From: Alphaproteobacteria bacterium | Lineage (GTDB): Bacteria; Pseudomonadota; Alphaproteobacteria; Bin65 | Length of the DNA stretch: 51,789 nucleotides | Assembly: GCA_021776685.1 (NCBI GenBank) | Contig: JAJFFJ010000133.1 | Coordinates: 1-51,789, forward strand | Reading direction: 5' to 3' | Part shown: positions 17,206-30,007 of the stretch, piece after piece | How the letters are laid out: each line of letters opens with the position of its first letter | Position numbering within the stretch: the stretch's first letter is position 1 | Notes under the pieces: model-generated | Told to the model about the DNA's origin: nothing | The model's database searches: none | What the model saw: only the letters and a program-made list of their open reading frames with translations | Program-made: the position numbers and the translations under genes

Positions 17206-17220
17206 TATTAGGCTGTCGTG

Positions 17221-17529
17221 TCAGGCTGCGGCGCGCGGGCCGGGCACACCCACGGGGGTGTTGCTGTTGGCGTTCCGTCTGGCAGTTTCGTCATGGCGCC
17301 GTGCACGGGTGACCTGCGCGACGGAAATGCCGGCGTCAGCGATGGCGCCGTCGCCCATGGCGCGGATTTCCTGGTCGGCGGCCTTGCGGCGCGCGTCGTA
17401 GCTGAACAGGCGCACGACGGCCCTGGAGGCGGCGCCAAATAGCTCGCCCAGATGTGCACTGCGCGCGGCGTGGGCCTTGCGCAGGATGGCTGCCTGATCA
17501 GGCAGCTGGAAGCGGCTGTCGTAATACAT
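17221..17529 (-). CDS. DUF1127-like small protein
   Basis: The 102-residue protein starts MYYDSRFQLPDQAAILRKAH and contains RRKAADQEIRAMGDGAIADAG, then ISVAQV, which fits the DUF1127 (YjiS-like) pattern of an Arg-rich helix followed by L/I-x-D-x-G-I-S/T-x-x-x-I/V. Small DUF1127 proteins of alphaproteobacteria bind RNA or affect RNA turnover and nutrient responses, but this one is longer and more divergent than the standard form. AAGGAA lies 7 bases before the ATG at 17529. The upstream region is AT-rich with a short palindrome; downstream are a hairpin, a C/U-rich stretch and a strong terminator. It faces away from pepP and converges on the dioxygenase gene. Confidence 0.7.
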   Translation of the reverse strand: MYYDSRFQLPDQAAILRKAHAARSAHLGELFGAASRAVVRLFSYDARRKAADQEIRAMGDGAIADAGISVAQVTRARRHDETARRNANSNTPVGVPGPRAAA

Positions 17530-17574
17530 GTGAGTTCCTTTCAACCGAACCGGCGGCTCGTGATTGATGGGCCG

Positions 17575-17660
17575 GTTTTGTGCGGTGCATATAACGTATT
17601 TGGTATAATTTTTGGGAAAATCCCCAACATATACTGCATTGCAGCAATGAACTTTCTGCA
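17575..17660. promoter_or_regulatory. AT-rich divergent control region with palindrome CATTGCAGCAATG
   Basis: The 228-base gap between the DUF1127-like gene and pepP is far richer in A/T than its surroundings. It contains a perfect palindrome with 6-base arms (CATTGC-A-GCAATG, 17637-17649), a shorter inverted repeat TTGGG/CCCAA near 17612-17627, and several TATA-like hexamers in both directions. It should carry the promoters of both genes. The palindrome is a candidate operator; which gene it controls is not evident. Confidence 0.45.
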
Positions 17661-17757
17661 TAGATATCAAGTGATCCGATCGGCTGAGGCAGATTCAGTC
17701 CCTATGGCCCGTACCGGCATGCTTGATTGGCCCCGCAGGGGTGCCTAGCTTGGTCCT

Positions 17758-19617
17758 ATGCCTGACAGTTCTCCCTCCGACAGCACCACAATTTCCGCCC
17801 AACGCCTCGCCGCCCTGCGCGCGAAACTGGTCGAGCAGGGCCTCGACGGGTTCCTGGTGCCACGTGCCGACGAGCATCAGGGCGAGTATGTGCCTGCGAA
17901 TGCGGAGCGGTTGCGCTGGCTGACCGGGTTCGACGGCTCGGCAGGACAAGCAATCGTGCTGGCCGAACGTGCGGCCCTGTTTGTAGACGGGCGCTATACC
18001 CTTCAGGTGCGCGACCAGGTGGACACCGATCTGTTCGAGATCTGCCATCTGATGGAAACGCCGCCGCCGGGTTGGCTGGCGGATGCCGCGGCCGCAGGCT
18101 GGAAGATCGGCTTCGACCCCTGGCTCCATCCACCCGATGCCGTCCGGCGATTGAGCCGGGCGCTGGCGCGCTCGGATGCGGAACTGGTGCCGGTGGACCA
18201 GAATCCCGTCGATGCCGTGTGGACGGACCGGCCACCGCCGCCAGCTGATCCCTTTACCGCCCATCCCCTCGACTATGCCGGCGTGGCGTCTTCGGAGAAA
18301 CGCCGGGGGATCGGCGAGACCATCGGGGATGAGGGCGCTGTGGCGGCGGTGCTGACCCTGCCGGATTCCATCGCATGGTTGCTCAATATCCGCGGTACCG
18401 ATGTGCCTCGAACACCGTTTCCCCTGGCCTTCGCCCTGGCCCATGCGGACGGCCATGTGAGCCTGTTCGCGCCGCCGGGCAAGGTGGATGATGCGCTTCT
18501 GGCCCATATGAACGATGACCTGGGCAATGACTTGGACAATGATCTGGGCGATGACTTCGTCGACGGCGTCACAGTGGCGCCGCGAGAGGAGTTGGGCGCG
18601 GCGCTGGACGCGTTTGGCGGCAAAACGGTGATGGCCGACCCGGCCAGCGCGCCGTCCTGGATCTTCAACCGTCTGGAAGCAGTCGGTGCGGAGATTGTGC
18701 GCGCTGTAGATCCCTGTCAGCTACCCAAGGCCTGCAAGAACCCTGCGGAGATCGATGGCACCCGCGCGGCGCACCAGCGCGATGGCGCGGCGCTGACCCG
18801 CTTCCTCGGTTGGCTGGATGCGGAGGCGCCCGGTGGCGACCTGACGGAAATGGACGCGGCAGCCAAGCTTCATGCCCTCCGGGGTGAGAGCAACCTGCTG
18901 CGCGACCTGAGCTTCGACACCATCTCCGGGGCAGGAGCCAACGGCGCCATCGTCCATTATCGGGTCAACGATGCGACCAACCGGCGGCTCGAGCCGGGTA
19001 GCCTCTATCTGGTCGATTCCGGCGGTCAATATCCCGACGGGACCACGGATGTCACCCGCACCATCGCCATTGGCACGCCGTCTGATGATATGCGCCGGCA
19101 TTATACGCTGGTGCTGCAAGGGCACATCGCGTTGGCCACAGCGCGCTTTCCAGCCGGTACCACAGGCTCGCAACTGGACGCTTTTGCGCGTCGGCCTCTC
19201 TGGGACGCTGGCCTCGACTACGATCATGGCACCGGCCATGGCGTTGGCAGCTATCTCTCTGTGCATGAAGGACCGCAGCGTATTTCCAAGCTGCCCAGCA
19301 CCGTCGCACTCAGGCCCGGCATGATTGTCTCCAACGAGCCCGGCTTCTATCTGGAAGGCGCCTACGGCATCCGGATCGAAAATCTGGTCGTCGTCCGCGA
19401 GGCGGAGATGGATACTGATCGTGACATGCTCTGCTTCGAGACCCTGACCCTCGCCCCGCTGGATCGGGCGCTGGTGGATGTCACGCTCCTGAGCGCTGAT
19501 GAGCGGGCCTGGGTGGACGCCTATCATGAGCGGGTGCACGAGGTGATCGGCCCGCGCGTGGATGGGGAAACCGCTGGCTGGCTTGAAACGGCCACCCGCG
19601 CCCTTGAAGCAGGCTAA
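17758..19617 (+). CDS. pepP: Xaa-Pro aminopeptidase (aminopeptidase P, M24B)
   Basis: The 619-residue metallopeptidase removes N-terminal residues that precede proline. It is the long three-domain type: two creatinase-like N-terminal domains (about 15-155 and 165-325), the M24 pita-bread catalytic domain (about 335-555) and a C-terminal extension. Metal ligands are D420, D431 (GTTDVTRT), H494 (HGTGHGVGSYL), E527 (SNEPGFYLEG) and E541 (GIRIENLV). An acidic low-complexity insert, DDLGNDLDNDLGDDFV (residues 253-268), is encoded by four imperfect 12-base repeats. The ribosome site before the ATG is weak. The gene is convergent with the small secreted protein at 19637. Confidence 0.93.
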   Translation: MPDSSPSDSTTISAQRLAALRAKLVEQGLDGFLVPRADEHQGEYVPANAERLRWLTGFDGSAGQAIVLAERAALFVDGRYTLQVRDQVDTDLFEICHLMETPPPGWLADAAAAGWKIGFDPWLHPPDAVRRLSRALARSDAELVPVDQNPVDAVWTDRPPPPADPFTAHPLDYAGVASSEKRRGIGETIGDEGAVAAVLTLPDSIAWLLNIRGTDVPRTPFPLAFALAHADGHVSLFAPPGKVDDALLAHMNDDLGNDLDNDLGDDFVDGVTVAPREELGAALDAFGGKTVMADPASAPSWIFNRLEAVGAEIVRAVDPCQLPKACKNPAEIDGTRAAHQRDGAALTRFLGWLDAEAPGGDLTEMDAAAKLHALRGESNLLRDLSFDTISGAGANGAIVHYRVNDATNRRLEPGSLYLVDSGGQYPDGTTDVTRTIAIGTPSDDMRRHYTLVLQGHIALATARFPAGTTGSQLDAFARRPLWDAGLDYDHGTGHGVGSYLSVHEGPQRISKLPSTVALRPGMIVSNEPGFYLEGAYGIRIENLVVVREAEMDTDRDMLCFETLTLAPLDRALVDVTLLSADERAWVDAYHERVHEVIGPRVDGETAGWLETATRALEAG

Positions 19618-19636
19618 CGGGTCGGCGTAATCGCCT

Positions 19637-20074
19637 CTATGGCGCGACTGGCTTGCATTGTCCGTAGACCGCGAAGACCCGCTTGCGGCGCAACTGGGCG
19701 ACCGTGGCACGGTATCGGTCGTCAATGAAGAAGATCATGCCCCGCTTTGTGATCGCGCCGCTGAACCCGCGGCGCTGTTTGGTAAGCGCAAAGGGCATGG
19801 GCCGGACGCACTTGCCTCGGCGCATCTGACAGGCGATCTTGGTCTTGGTGTCGATGTGCACGACAACCTTTCTGGTATCCACAAGACAGCCCCGGTGACG
19901 GCACGTCCAGGCCCGGTCAAAGACGCATTCGAGTTTTTCCGGCAGCTTCTTTTCCGGTGTTGGGGGCTTTGTTTGGGGCGGCTTGGCCTGGTCGCCCTGC
20001 GGTCTGACGACCTGAGCCGTGGATGTGGGCGCGGCTGCCAGCACTGCGAACAAGATGATCAGCAGGCGTATCAT
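19637..20074 (-). CDS. Secreted cysteine-rich hypothetical protein
   Basis: The 145-residue protein has a signal peptide (MIRLLIILFAVLAAAPTSTA, cleaved near residue 20) and then a Pro/Lys-rich linker (PPQTKPPTPEKKLPEK). The compact C-terminal domain contains six cysteines (ECVF, TCRH, GCLV, ACQM, KCVR, GQCK), an even number that suggests disulfides in the periplasm or outside. AAAGGAA lies just before the ATG. I do not recognise the family. It lies 27 bases downstream of ligA on the same strand, so it may be the last gene of the recN-ligA transcript. Its start has its own strong ribosome site. Confidence 0.65.
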   Translation of the reverse strand: MIRLLIILFAVLAAAPTSTAQVVRPQGDQAKPPQTKPPTPEKKLPEKLECVFDRAWTCRHRGCLVDTRKVVVHIDTKTKIACQMRRGKCVRPMPFALTKQRRGFSGAITKRGMIFFIDDRYRATVAQLRRKRVFAVYGQCKPVAP

Positions 20075-20101
20075 CGGGGTTCCTTTCGTCTGCAGCGGCT
20101 G

Positions 20102-23919
<3,818 letters not shown>

Positions 23920-24042
23920 CGTCGCGCTGCACTAGCAGCAGCAGGGGATCAGGCGCAATCCTGAAGACGGCTGGCCTGAGCGGCGCGGCGCGCCGAACTG
24001 TAAATTAGGAAGGGTGCGTGCGAAATCCAGCACTGGCGCCGC

Positions 24043-24903
24043 CTAGAACAGGAAATCAATCACGCGATCGATGAAGTTCTGTTTTTTGCGGGGTTTGGGC
24101 CTGGCAATGCGGCGGTTCTCAACCAGCTCGTAGCTGTCCACATACCATTCGCTGGCCGGATAGTTATAGCCGAGTACAGCGGCCATTCGGCGGGCCTCCG
24201 GTTTGACGCCCAGCGCCGAATAGCTCTCGGCCATACGATGCAGCGCCTCCGGCACCTGCCGGGTGGTCTGGTATTTCTCGATCACCACCTTGAAGCGGTT
24301 GATGGCTGCCAGGTGCTGGCGGCGGCGCTGATAATAGCGGCCAACCTCGAGCTGACGTGCTGCGGCGTGATCTTCAAGGATCACCAGCTTGCGGCGCGCA
24401 TCGCGGGCGTATCTCGAGTTGGGGTAGCGGCGGACAACGGCCTGGAAGGCGTTGGTCGCCTTGCCGGTGTGGGATTGGTCGTGTTTCACGTCCCGCACCT
24501 GATCGAACTGAATCAGCCCGCGCAAGTAATAGGCGTAGGCGACGTCGCGGAAGCCAGGATGCAGGCGGATGAAACGATCCAGGGTCGCCGCGGCGGTCGT
24601 ATACTCACCAGCTTTGTAATAGGAGTAGCCGGCCATCAACTGCGCCCGTGCGGCCCAGCTGGAATAGGGGTGCTGGCGGTCGACCTCGTTGAAGAATTTG
24701 GCGGCTTGCTTGTATTCCTTCGCCAGCAGCAGGTCGGTCCCGCGATTATACAGGTCCTCGACCGTTCCTTCGATATAGGTGTCCTTCTGCTTGCTGGTGC
24801 CGCTGCACGCAGCCAGCGTCGCCCCCATCAGGATGGCGGCGGCAATGGTCATGAGCCGGCTTCGCAGCGGGCGGGCGCCATTGGCGCGCGAAAGGGCGTT
24901 CAT
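24043..24903 (-). CDS. bamD: Outer-membrane assembly lipoprotein BamD
   Basis: BamD is the essential lipoprotein partner of BamA in beta-barrel insertion. The 286-residue protein has a lipoprotein signal ending MGATLAAC (Cys33), then five TPR-like helical pairs. Landmarks are YNRGTDLLLAKEYKQAAKFF, VDRQHPYSSWAARAQLMAGY, RFIRLHPGFRDVAYAYYLRG and FQAVVRRYPNSRYARDARRK. The last about 20 residues are Lys/Arg-rich and end FIDRVIDFLF. AGGGA lies about 10 bases before the ATG. It follows lpxC by about 170 bases and precedes recN, the usual alphaproteobacterial order. Confidence 0.96.
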   Translation of the reverse strand: MNALSRANGARPLRSRLMTIAAAILMGATLAACSGTSKQKDTYIEGTVEDLYNRGTDLLLAKEYKQAAKFFNEVDRQHPYSSWAARAQLMAGYSYYKAGEYTTAAATLDRFIRLHPGFRDVAYAYYLRGLIQFDQVRDVKHDQSHTGKATNAFQAVVRRYPNSRYARDARRKLVILEDHAAARQLEVGRYYQRRRQHLAAINRFKVVIEKYQTTRQVPEALHRMAESYSALGVKPEARRMAAVLGYNYPASEWYVDSYELVENRRIARPKPRKKQNFIDRVIDFLF

Positions 24904-25074
24904 CGTCCGATTTCCCTGAACTCTGTCCTGGCAGATATCTTTCCGCCGCCACCGGTGCGGTGGCGAAACGGGCTCGAGCGCGTTCTAACATGGCTGGTCA
25001 CGAGACTGCCATAGCTGACTACACCCTCTACCTACGGCTCAAGGCCGCAGTCTGTGTCAGATTTGGCGGCCGTG

Positions 25075-26064
25075 TTAGGCCAATGCGGCGATGCGCACGT
25101 CGTCGGTGTCATGGTAAGCCGGCGTCATGGCGTCATCAGCGCCAATCATGGGCACGTGTCGCCAGGCTGAAGAATCCGCGAACAACTGTTTCAGCAGGTC
25201 ATTGTTGAGGCCATGGCCTGAGCGGAAGCCGTGGAAATGGGCCAGCAGGGGCGCGCCGGCCAGGTAAAGATCGCCAACCGAGTCCAGAACCTTGTGGCGG
25301 ACGAACTCGTCTTCGAACCGCAGGCCATCTTCGTTCAGCACCTTCTCTCCGGTCAGCACGACAGCGTTTTCCAGCGATCCACCCTTGGCGAGCCCCATGG
25401 CCTGCAACTGGGCGACTTCGCTGGCGAAACCAAATGTGCGCGCCCGCGCGATATCGCGCTGAAAGGCGCCGTCGACCGCGTCGAAGAAGAATTTCTGCCG
25501 GCCAATGATCGGATTATCGAAATCAATCTGGAAGCTGGCGGAGAAGCTGTCTGCAGGAGTCAGCGATGCAGATTTGTCGTCGTCGCCGACACGCACCGAT
25601 TTCAATATCTCGATCGCGATGCGCGGCGCATCCTGCTCCACCAAGCCGGTGCAATCCAGCAGGAACTGGAACGGCGCGGCGCTGCCATCCATGATTGGTA
25701 CTTCGGACCCTTTGAGTTCAACGATCAGGTTGTCGACCCCGGCGCCAGCCACCGCGGCCATCAGGTGCTCCACGGTGCCGACCGTGACGCCGTCCTCATT
25801 CCCCAGCACGGTGCACAGCTGCGTATCGACCACACGGTTCCACAAGGCCGGTATGTCCACCGGTCCGTCACGGAGGTCTGTGCGGCGAAAAATGATGCCG
25901 GTGTCGGGATCGGCCGGACGCAGGGTCATGGCCACCTTCTCACCGGAATGCAGGCCTACGCCGGCGCAGGAAATCGCTTCTTTAAGGGTACGCTGAAAAA
26001 AGCGGCCATGGCCATTCTGGGCGCCTGATAGTTCCGGCACGCCATTCTTGAATGAAGAGGTCAT
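25075..26064 (-). CDS. lpxC: UDP-3-O-acyl-N-acetylglucosamine deacetylase
   Basis: LpxC catalyses the committed, zinc-dependent step of lipid A synthesis. The 329 residues show [19 protein letters not shown] (33-51), [10 protein letters not shown] with zinc ligand H100, and [13 protein letters not shown] with ligands H257 and D261. The catalytic histidine is H284 in [10 protein letters not shown]. An N-terminal extension of about 20 residues precedes the usual start of the family. The gene follows ftsZ after a strong terminator (26219-26246), so it likely has its own promoter in the AT-rich 26070-26215 stretch, where a 7-base inverted repeat is found. Confidence 0.97.
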   Translation of the reverse strand: MTSSFKNGVPELSGAQNGHGRFFQRTLKEAISCAGVGLHSGEKVAMTLRPADPDTGIIFRRTDLRDGPVDIPALWNRVVDTQLCTVLGNEDGVTVGTVEHLMAAVAGAGVDNLIVELKGSEVPIMDGSAAPFQFLLDCTGLVEQDAPRIAIEILKSVRVGDDDKSASLTPADSFSASFQIDFDNPIIGRQKFFFDAVDGAFQRDIARARTFGFASEVAQLQAMGLAKGGSLENAVVLTGEKVLNEDGLRFEDEFVRHKVLDSVGDLYLAGAPLLAHFHGFRSGHGLNNDLLKQLFADSSAWRHVPMIGADDAMTPAYHDTDDVRIAALA

Positions 26065-26115
26065 TGAGATCCGCTCGCTTTTTCCGCGTTTGATTTTTTC
26101 TTCGTTTTCACGGAG

Positions 26116-26139
26116 ATAGAGGTATCAGCCTGCCTCTAT
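26116..26139. promoter_or_regulatory. Inverted repeat upstream of lpxC
   Basis: ATAGAGG (26116-26122) and CCTCTAT (26133-26139) are perfect 7-base arms around a 10-base centre, about 55-75 bases upstream of the lpxC ATG in an AT-rich stretch. It could be an operator or a 5'-leader hairpin of lpxC. I recognise no known regulator site. Confidence 0.4.
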
Positions 26140-26218
26140 GCCTACAAATCACTCTTTGTTTCAGTTTGTTACGAAGAACCACGAGCAATTCCCGCGTAAG
26201 TCCCTGGCGATTTTCAAG

Positions 26219-26246
26219 AAAAAAGGCCGCCCGGAGGCGGCCTTTT
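26219..26246 (-). terminator. Rho-independent terminator behind ftsZ
   Basis: AAAAGGCCGCC (26221-26231) and GGCGGCCTTTT (26236-26246) form a perfect 11-base stem with a TCCG loop on the minus strand, followed by a T run and TTCTTG. It lies about 35 bases past the ftsZ stop and should end the dcw transcript. The stem carries A and T runs on both sides, so it could also work weakly on the plus strand. Confidence 0.93.
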
Positions 26247-26281
26247 AAAGTATGGCGAGAAGATCCGCCAATGTTGGCTTG

Positions 26282-28552
26282 CTAGTTGCTTTGCCGGCGC
26301 AGGAATGCCGGAATTTCCAGCAATTCGTCCTCAGACGGTGCAGCTTTCGCCGATGATTGAGCCACCGGTTCAGTTGCCGTCGGCCGGGGAGAACTGTCGA
26401 GACCAGCAGCGGCCGGTTCCGGGGTCCGCTGGGCCACAGGCGCCGCTTTCTCTGGCACACGGCGTTTGCTGTCCAGGACCACCGTTTCACTGGTGTTCCT
26501 GGACGGCTCCTGCGCCATCGTCACGGGTTCCCGAGCCGGAGCCGGTTCCGACTGGTGCGCCGCTGCGGGCCGTTCTTCGAGCGGCTCCGGATCAGCAAAA
26601 CGCGGCGTTTCGGTTTCCACAGGGCCATCATTGGCTGGCAACCGACCGGTGACATTTTTGTCATCCTTGTCCTCGCCCGACCGATGCACCAGACGTGACA
26701 GGAACGACCGCTTGTTGCCTTTGTCTTTGTCCGGACCGGCGGGATCCACGTTCCGCAGGAATTCCGGTGGTTCAGCGTTCTCAAGAACCTCGGGTTCCGG
26801 ATCGTCGGCAAGCAGCGCCTGTCGAAGACTGCGATTGGAACTGAGGCTTGGATCCGGCAGATCGGACGCCGCCTCAGTTGGCTCCAGGCCGAATGCGGGT
26901 GCCGGATTTTTTCGCGTGAACATATCCGGCTGCCCAGCCTCTGCTTCCGGCCAGGGTGGCAGTGTGGATTGGTTTTCCCCGCCATCGTCACCCGTCTCAG
27001 TGGGCGTTTCGGACTCGAGGGCTGCCGGTGCGGCCGGCGGACTGGCGTCCTCGGCAGGTTCCGGCGGGCTCGAGATGACGAATGGCCTGGCCTCTGCCGC
27101 AGGCTCGTGATCCGGGTCCGACACCGCGGTCTCGTCCGGGCGGTCCTGCTGGATGGCGTCAGACGACGGCATCTCTGCCGGGGGTTCTTCCCCACTGGGA
27201 GCGATTGCCGGTGGTTCGGTCCGGATAACCGGCTCTTCAATTTCCGGCTGTCGGGAAGAGGCGGGAGAAATCCGCACCGGGTCAGCAGTACTCGCCGTCA
27301 GGCCGTTTCCCGGAAGATCACCACGTGGTTCGTCCGGCAGGTCGCCATGAGACTCGTATGACAGGTCGTCCACCTGGTCGTAGTCCGGCTCGGGGTCATC
27401 CTGGTCCGGTTCGGCTGTCACGGGCTCCCCGGCAGTGATCGACGACCGCAGGATCGAAACCTGTGTGTCATCATCTCCCCTGGACGGTGCCACATCCGGG
27501 GTTTCCTCTGTTACCTCGATGGCTGGCGGCGGTGTTGGGGTCCGCGACGCGGTGCCCATTGCCGGCAGATCGGAGACGACACCCACGGAATCCACACCGG
27601 TGGCGAAGATCGATACCCGCATGCGGCCTTCCAGAGAATCGTCGAGGACTGACCCGAAGATGATGTTGGCGTTCGGGTCGACTTCGTCCCGGATGCGGTT
27701 GGCCGCTTCGTCCACCTCATAGAGGGTCAGATCCGGGCCCCCGGTGATGTTGATCAAGCAGCCGCTGGCGCCGGACAGACTGGAATCTTCCAGCAGCGGA
27801 TTGGCGATCGCAGCCTCGGCGGAAGCCAGTGCGCGGCTTTCGCCGTCAGCCTCACCACTGCCCATCATCGCCTTGCCGCCATTGTCCATGATCGACCGGA
27901 TGTCGGCAAAGTCGAGGTTGATCAGGCCAGGCGAGATCATCAGTTCGGTGACGCCCCTGACGCCGGCGTAAAGCACCTCATCCGCCATCTGGAACGCGTC
28001 GGTGAAGGTGGTCTTTTCGTCGGCGACCTTGAACAGGTTCTGATTGGGGATCACGATCAACGTGTCCACCACCTGCGCCAGTGCGTCGATACCTTCGTCG
28101 GCCAGCACCATGCGGTGGCTGCCCTCGAAGTGGAATGGTTTGGTCACCACACCCACGGTCAGGAGGCCCTGGTCACGGGCAGCGGCGGCGACCACTGGTG
28201 CCGCGCCGGTGCCTGTACCACCGCCCATGCCGGCGGTGACGAAGACCATGTGGCCACCCTGGATCTGGGAGAGAATCTCCTCCATCCCTTCCTCGGCGGC
28301 GGCACGGCCTACCTCAGGCCTCGATCCGGCGCCCAGTCCCTGGGTGAGGCCCAGGCCAAGCTGCACCTTGCGTTCGGCAAGGCACTGGCTGAGTGCTTGG
28401 GCATCTGTGTTGGCGACGACGCACTCGACCCCTTCCAGGTTCGAGCGAATCATGTTGTTGACGGCGTTGCCACCGGCGCCGCCGACGCCGAATACGATGA
28501 TCCGGGGTTTCAATTCAGGCGGTTGCTCAGGCGGAGTCAGCGTGAGGGTCAT
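26282..28552 (-). CDS. ftsZ: Cell division GTPase FtsZ with a very long C-terminal tail
   Basis: FtsZ polymerises into the Z ring that recruits the divisome. The tubulin-like core spans residues 1-322, with [11 protein letters not shown] at 24-34, the GTP signature GGGTGTG (110-116) and the T7 loop NLDFADIR. It is followed by a tail of about 434 residues, rich in Pro, Glu, Asp and Ser and ending in the conserved peptide [13 protein letters not shown] that binds FtsA and other partners. At 756 residues it is far longer than the 380-420 of most bacteria and above the 500-600 of other alphaproteobacteria. AAAGGAG lies 7 bases before the ATG. The gap to ftsA is about 170 bases; a strong terminator follows the gene. 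Confidence 0.98.
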   Translation of the reverse strand: MTLTLTPPEQPPELKPRIIVFGVGGAGGNAVNNMIRSNLEGVECVVANTDAQALSQCLAERKVQLGLGLTQGLGAGSRPEVGRAAAEEGMEEILSQIQGGHMVFVTAGMGGGTGTGAAPVVAAAARDQGLLTVGVVTKPFHFEGSHRMVLADEGIDALAQVVDTLIVIPNQNLFKVADEKTTFTDAFQMADEVLYAGVRGVTELMISPGLINLDFADIRSIMDNGGKAMMGSGEADGESRALASAEAAIANPLLEDSSLSGASGCLINITGGPDLTLYEVDEAANRIRDEVDPNANIIFGSVLDDSLEGRMRVSIFATGVDSVGVVSDLPAMGTASRTPTPPPAIEVTEETPDVAPSRGDDDTQVSILRSSITAGEPVTAEPDQDDPEPDYDQVDDLSYESHGDLPDEPRGDLPGNGLTASTADPVRISPASSRQPEIEEPVIRTEPPAIAPSGEEPPAEMPSSDAIQQDRPDETAVSDPDHEPAAEARPFVISSPPEPAEDASPPAAPAALESETPTETGDDGGENQSTLPPWPEAEAGQPDMFTRKNPAPAFGLEPTEAASDLPDPSLSSNRSLRQALLADDPEPEVLENAEPPEFLRNVDPAGPDKDKGNKRSFLSRLVHRSGEDKDDKNVTGRLPANDGPVETETPRFADPEPLEERPAAAHQSEPAPAREPVTMAQEPSRNTSETVVLDSKRRVPEKAAPVAQRTPEPAAAGLDSSPRPTATEPVAQSSAKAAPSEDELLEIPAFLRRQSN

Positions 28553-28683
28553 GACGTACTCCTTTCGTCATTTGTACGAACGGCAGCTGGACAGCTGCGG
28601 CCGGCGGCAGCGGAGGGGCCCGCTGCGCGAATACCGGTCAGATGCGAATACCAATTCATTCTGGTTCCACCGTTCGTTCCTCT

Positions 28684-28703
28684 GAGGGCGCCGAGCGTCC
28701 CTC
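28684..28703. other. Hairpin in the ftsA-ftsZ gap
   Basis: On the minus strand GAGGG-A-CGC-TCG-GCG-C-CCTC folds into a stem of eight pairs with one mismatch and a TCG loop. No T-tract follows, so it is not a standard terminator. The 171-base gap (28553-28723) is the longest break inside the division cluster and probably carries an ftsZ promoter. I see no TTAA-N7-TTAA box in it. Confidence 0.5.
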
Positions 28704-28723
28704 GGTTTACGGGCAAAATCGCC

Positions 28724-30007
28724 CTAAAAGTTCTCGCGCAGCCACGTTCCGACGCGGCTGATGACTCCACGCTGACCATTCTGTCCCGCGGCCAAGTCTC
28801 CGGTGCGACGCGCACCGGGCAGGCCGTCTGTTCGATAGTTGGCTGCATACGCGATTAGTCCCGCGCAGGCGGCAAATCCCGGTCCTGTCACCGATTCGGC
28901 GAGGCCGGGGAGACGAGCAGGCCGGCCCAGGCGGACCGGATGCCCGAATATCTCTTCGGCGAGGTCTGTCAGACCTCTCAGCTGGCTGGCCCCGCCTGTC
29001 AAAATAAAGCGGGTGGTGCCAGGCGAGCCGGGCGCGTGGGCGCGCAGCCGGTCTCGCAGCATTTCAAGTGTTTCTTCCAAGCGCGGCGTCAAAATGGCGT
29101 TCAGTCTGCTTTTCGGAATCTGGGTGCCGGGGTCGCCCGCGACACTGCCGATCTGCGCCACTTCGATATTTGCGTCTGTGTCGCCGTCCCGTGGCATGGC
29201 GTTGCCGTAGAGGCGTTTGATGCGTTCGGCCTCTGCCGGGGGCGTCGACAGGCCTTGGGCGATGTCGGTGGTGACGTGGTTGCCGCCCACGGACACGCCG
29301 TCCGCATGGATCAGTTCGCCATGTTCGAAAACTGCGGCCGTGGTCGTCCCGCCGCCCATATCGATGACAGTGACGCCGAGTTCCAGTTCGTCTTCGACCG
29401 CCGTTGCGATGCCGGACGCGAAGGGGGAAACCACCAGCGCTTCCACATCCAGGTGGCAGCCCTTGACGCAGGTGACCAGCGTGCGCACCGGCCCGGGTTC
29501 CGCCATCACCATGTGGAAGTCCACCGCTAGGTGGTCGCCGAACATGCCGCGCGGGTCGCGGATGCCGCGAATGTCGTCGATCCGGAAAGCGGTCGGAATG
29601 GCGTGGATCAGTTCCCTGTCGGCGTGGCCGTTGATCAGCCGGGCCGGGTCGAGGACGCGTTTCAGGTCAGACTCGCCCACCTCATGGCCGGCAATGGAGG
29701 CTTCGACCGAGCCTGTCTCGGAGGCGAAGCGGCCGCAGGACAGGTTGACGATGACACGACGTACGCGCTCGCTGGCGATACGCTCTGCTGTACTCACTGC
29801 GGCGGCAATGGCGTCACGTGCCTGGTCCAGGTCAACCACCGCGCCCGCGCGCATACCCTTGCCGCTCTGATGCCCCACACCGATCACGTGAATATCGCCA
29901 TCATCGTCGATCTTCGCGATGAAGCAGGCGACCTTGGTTGACCCAACATCGAGCGCCGCGACGATCCCGCTCTGGCCGCCCAGGGCCTTCATGACCTGGC
30001 TGTTCAT
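28724..30007 (-). CDS. ftsA: Cell division protein FtsA
   Basis: FtsA is the actin-like protein that anchors FtsZ to the membrane. From the ATG at 30007 it has 427 residues. The phosphate-1 motif ALDVGSTKVACFI is near the start, VIDMGGGTTTAAVFEHGEL is phosphate-2, and FILTGGASQLRGL is the adenosine motif. The C-terminus GVISRVGTWLRENF is the membrane-binding amphipathic helix. An earlier in-frame start would add a 16-residue Pro/Ala leader; I prefer 30007 because its ATGA overlaps the ftsQ stop by 4 bases like other junctions in this cluster, and AAGG lies about 10 bases upstream. The gap to ftsZ is 171 bases. Confidence 0.95.
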   Translation of the reverse strand: MNSQVMKALGGQSGIVAALDVGSTKVACFIAKIDDDGDIHVIGVGHQSGKGMRAGAVVDLDQARDAIAAAVSTAERIASERVRRVIVNLSCGRFASETGSVEASIAGHEVGESDLKRVLDPARLINGHADRELIHAIPTAFRIDDIRGIRDPRGMFGDHLAVDFHMVMAEPGPVRTLVTCVKGCHLDVEALVVSPFASGIATAVEDELELGVTVIDMGGGTTTAAVFEHGELIHADGVSVGGNHVTTDIAQGLSTPPAEAERIKRLYGNAMPRDGDTDANIEVAQIGSVAGDPGTQIPKSRLNAILTPRLEETLEMLRDRLRAHAPGSPGTTRFILTGGASQLRGLTDLAEEIFGHPVRLGRPARLPGLAESVTGPGFAACAGLIAYAANYRTDGLPGARRTGDLAAGQNGQRGVISRVGTWLRENF

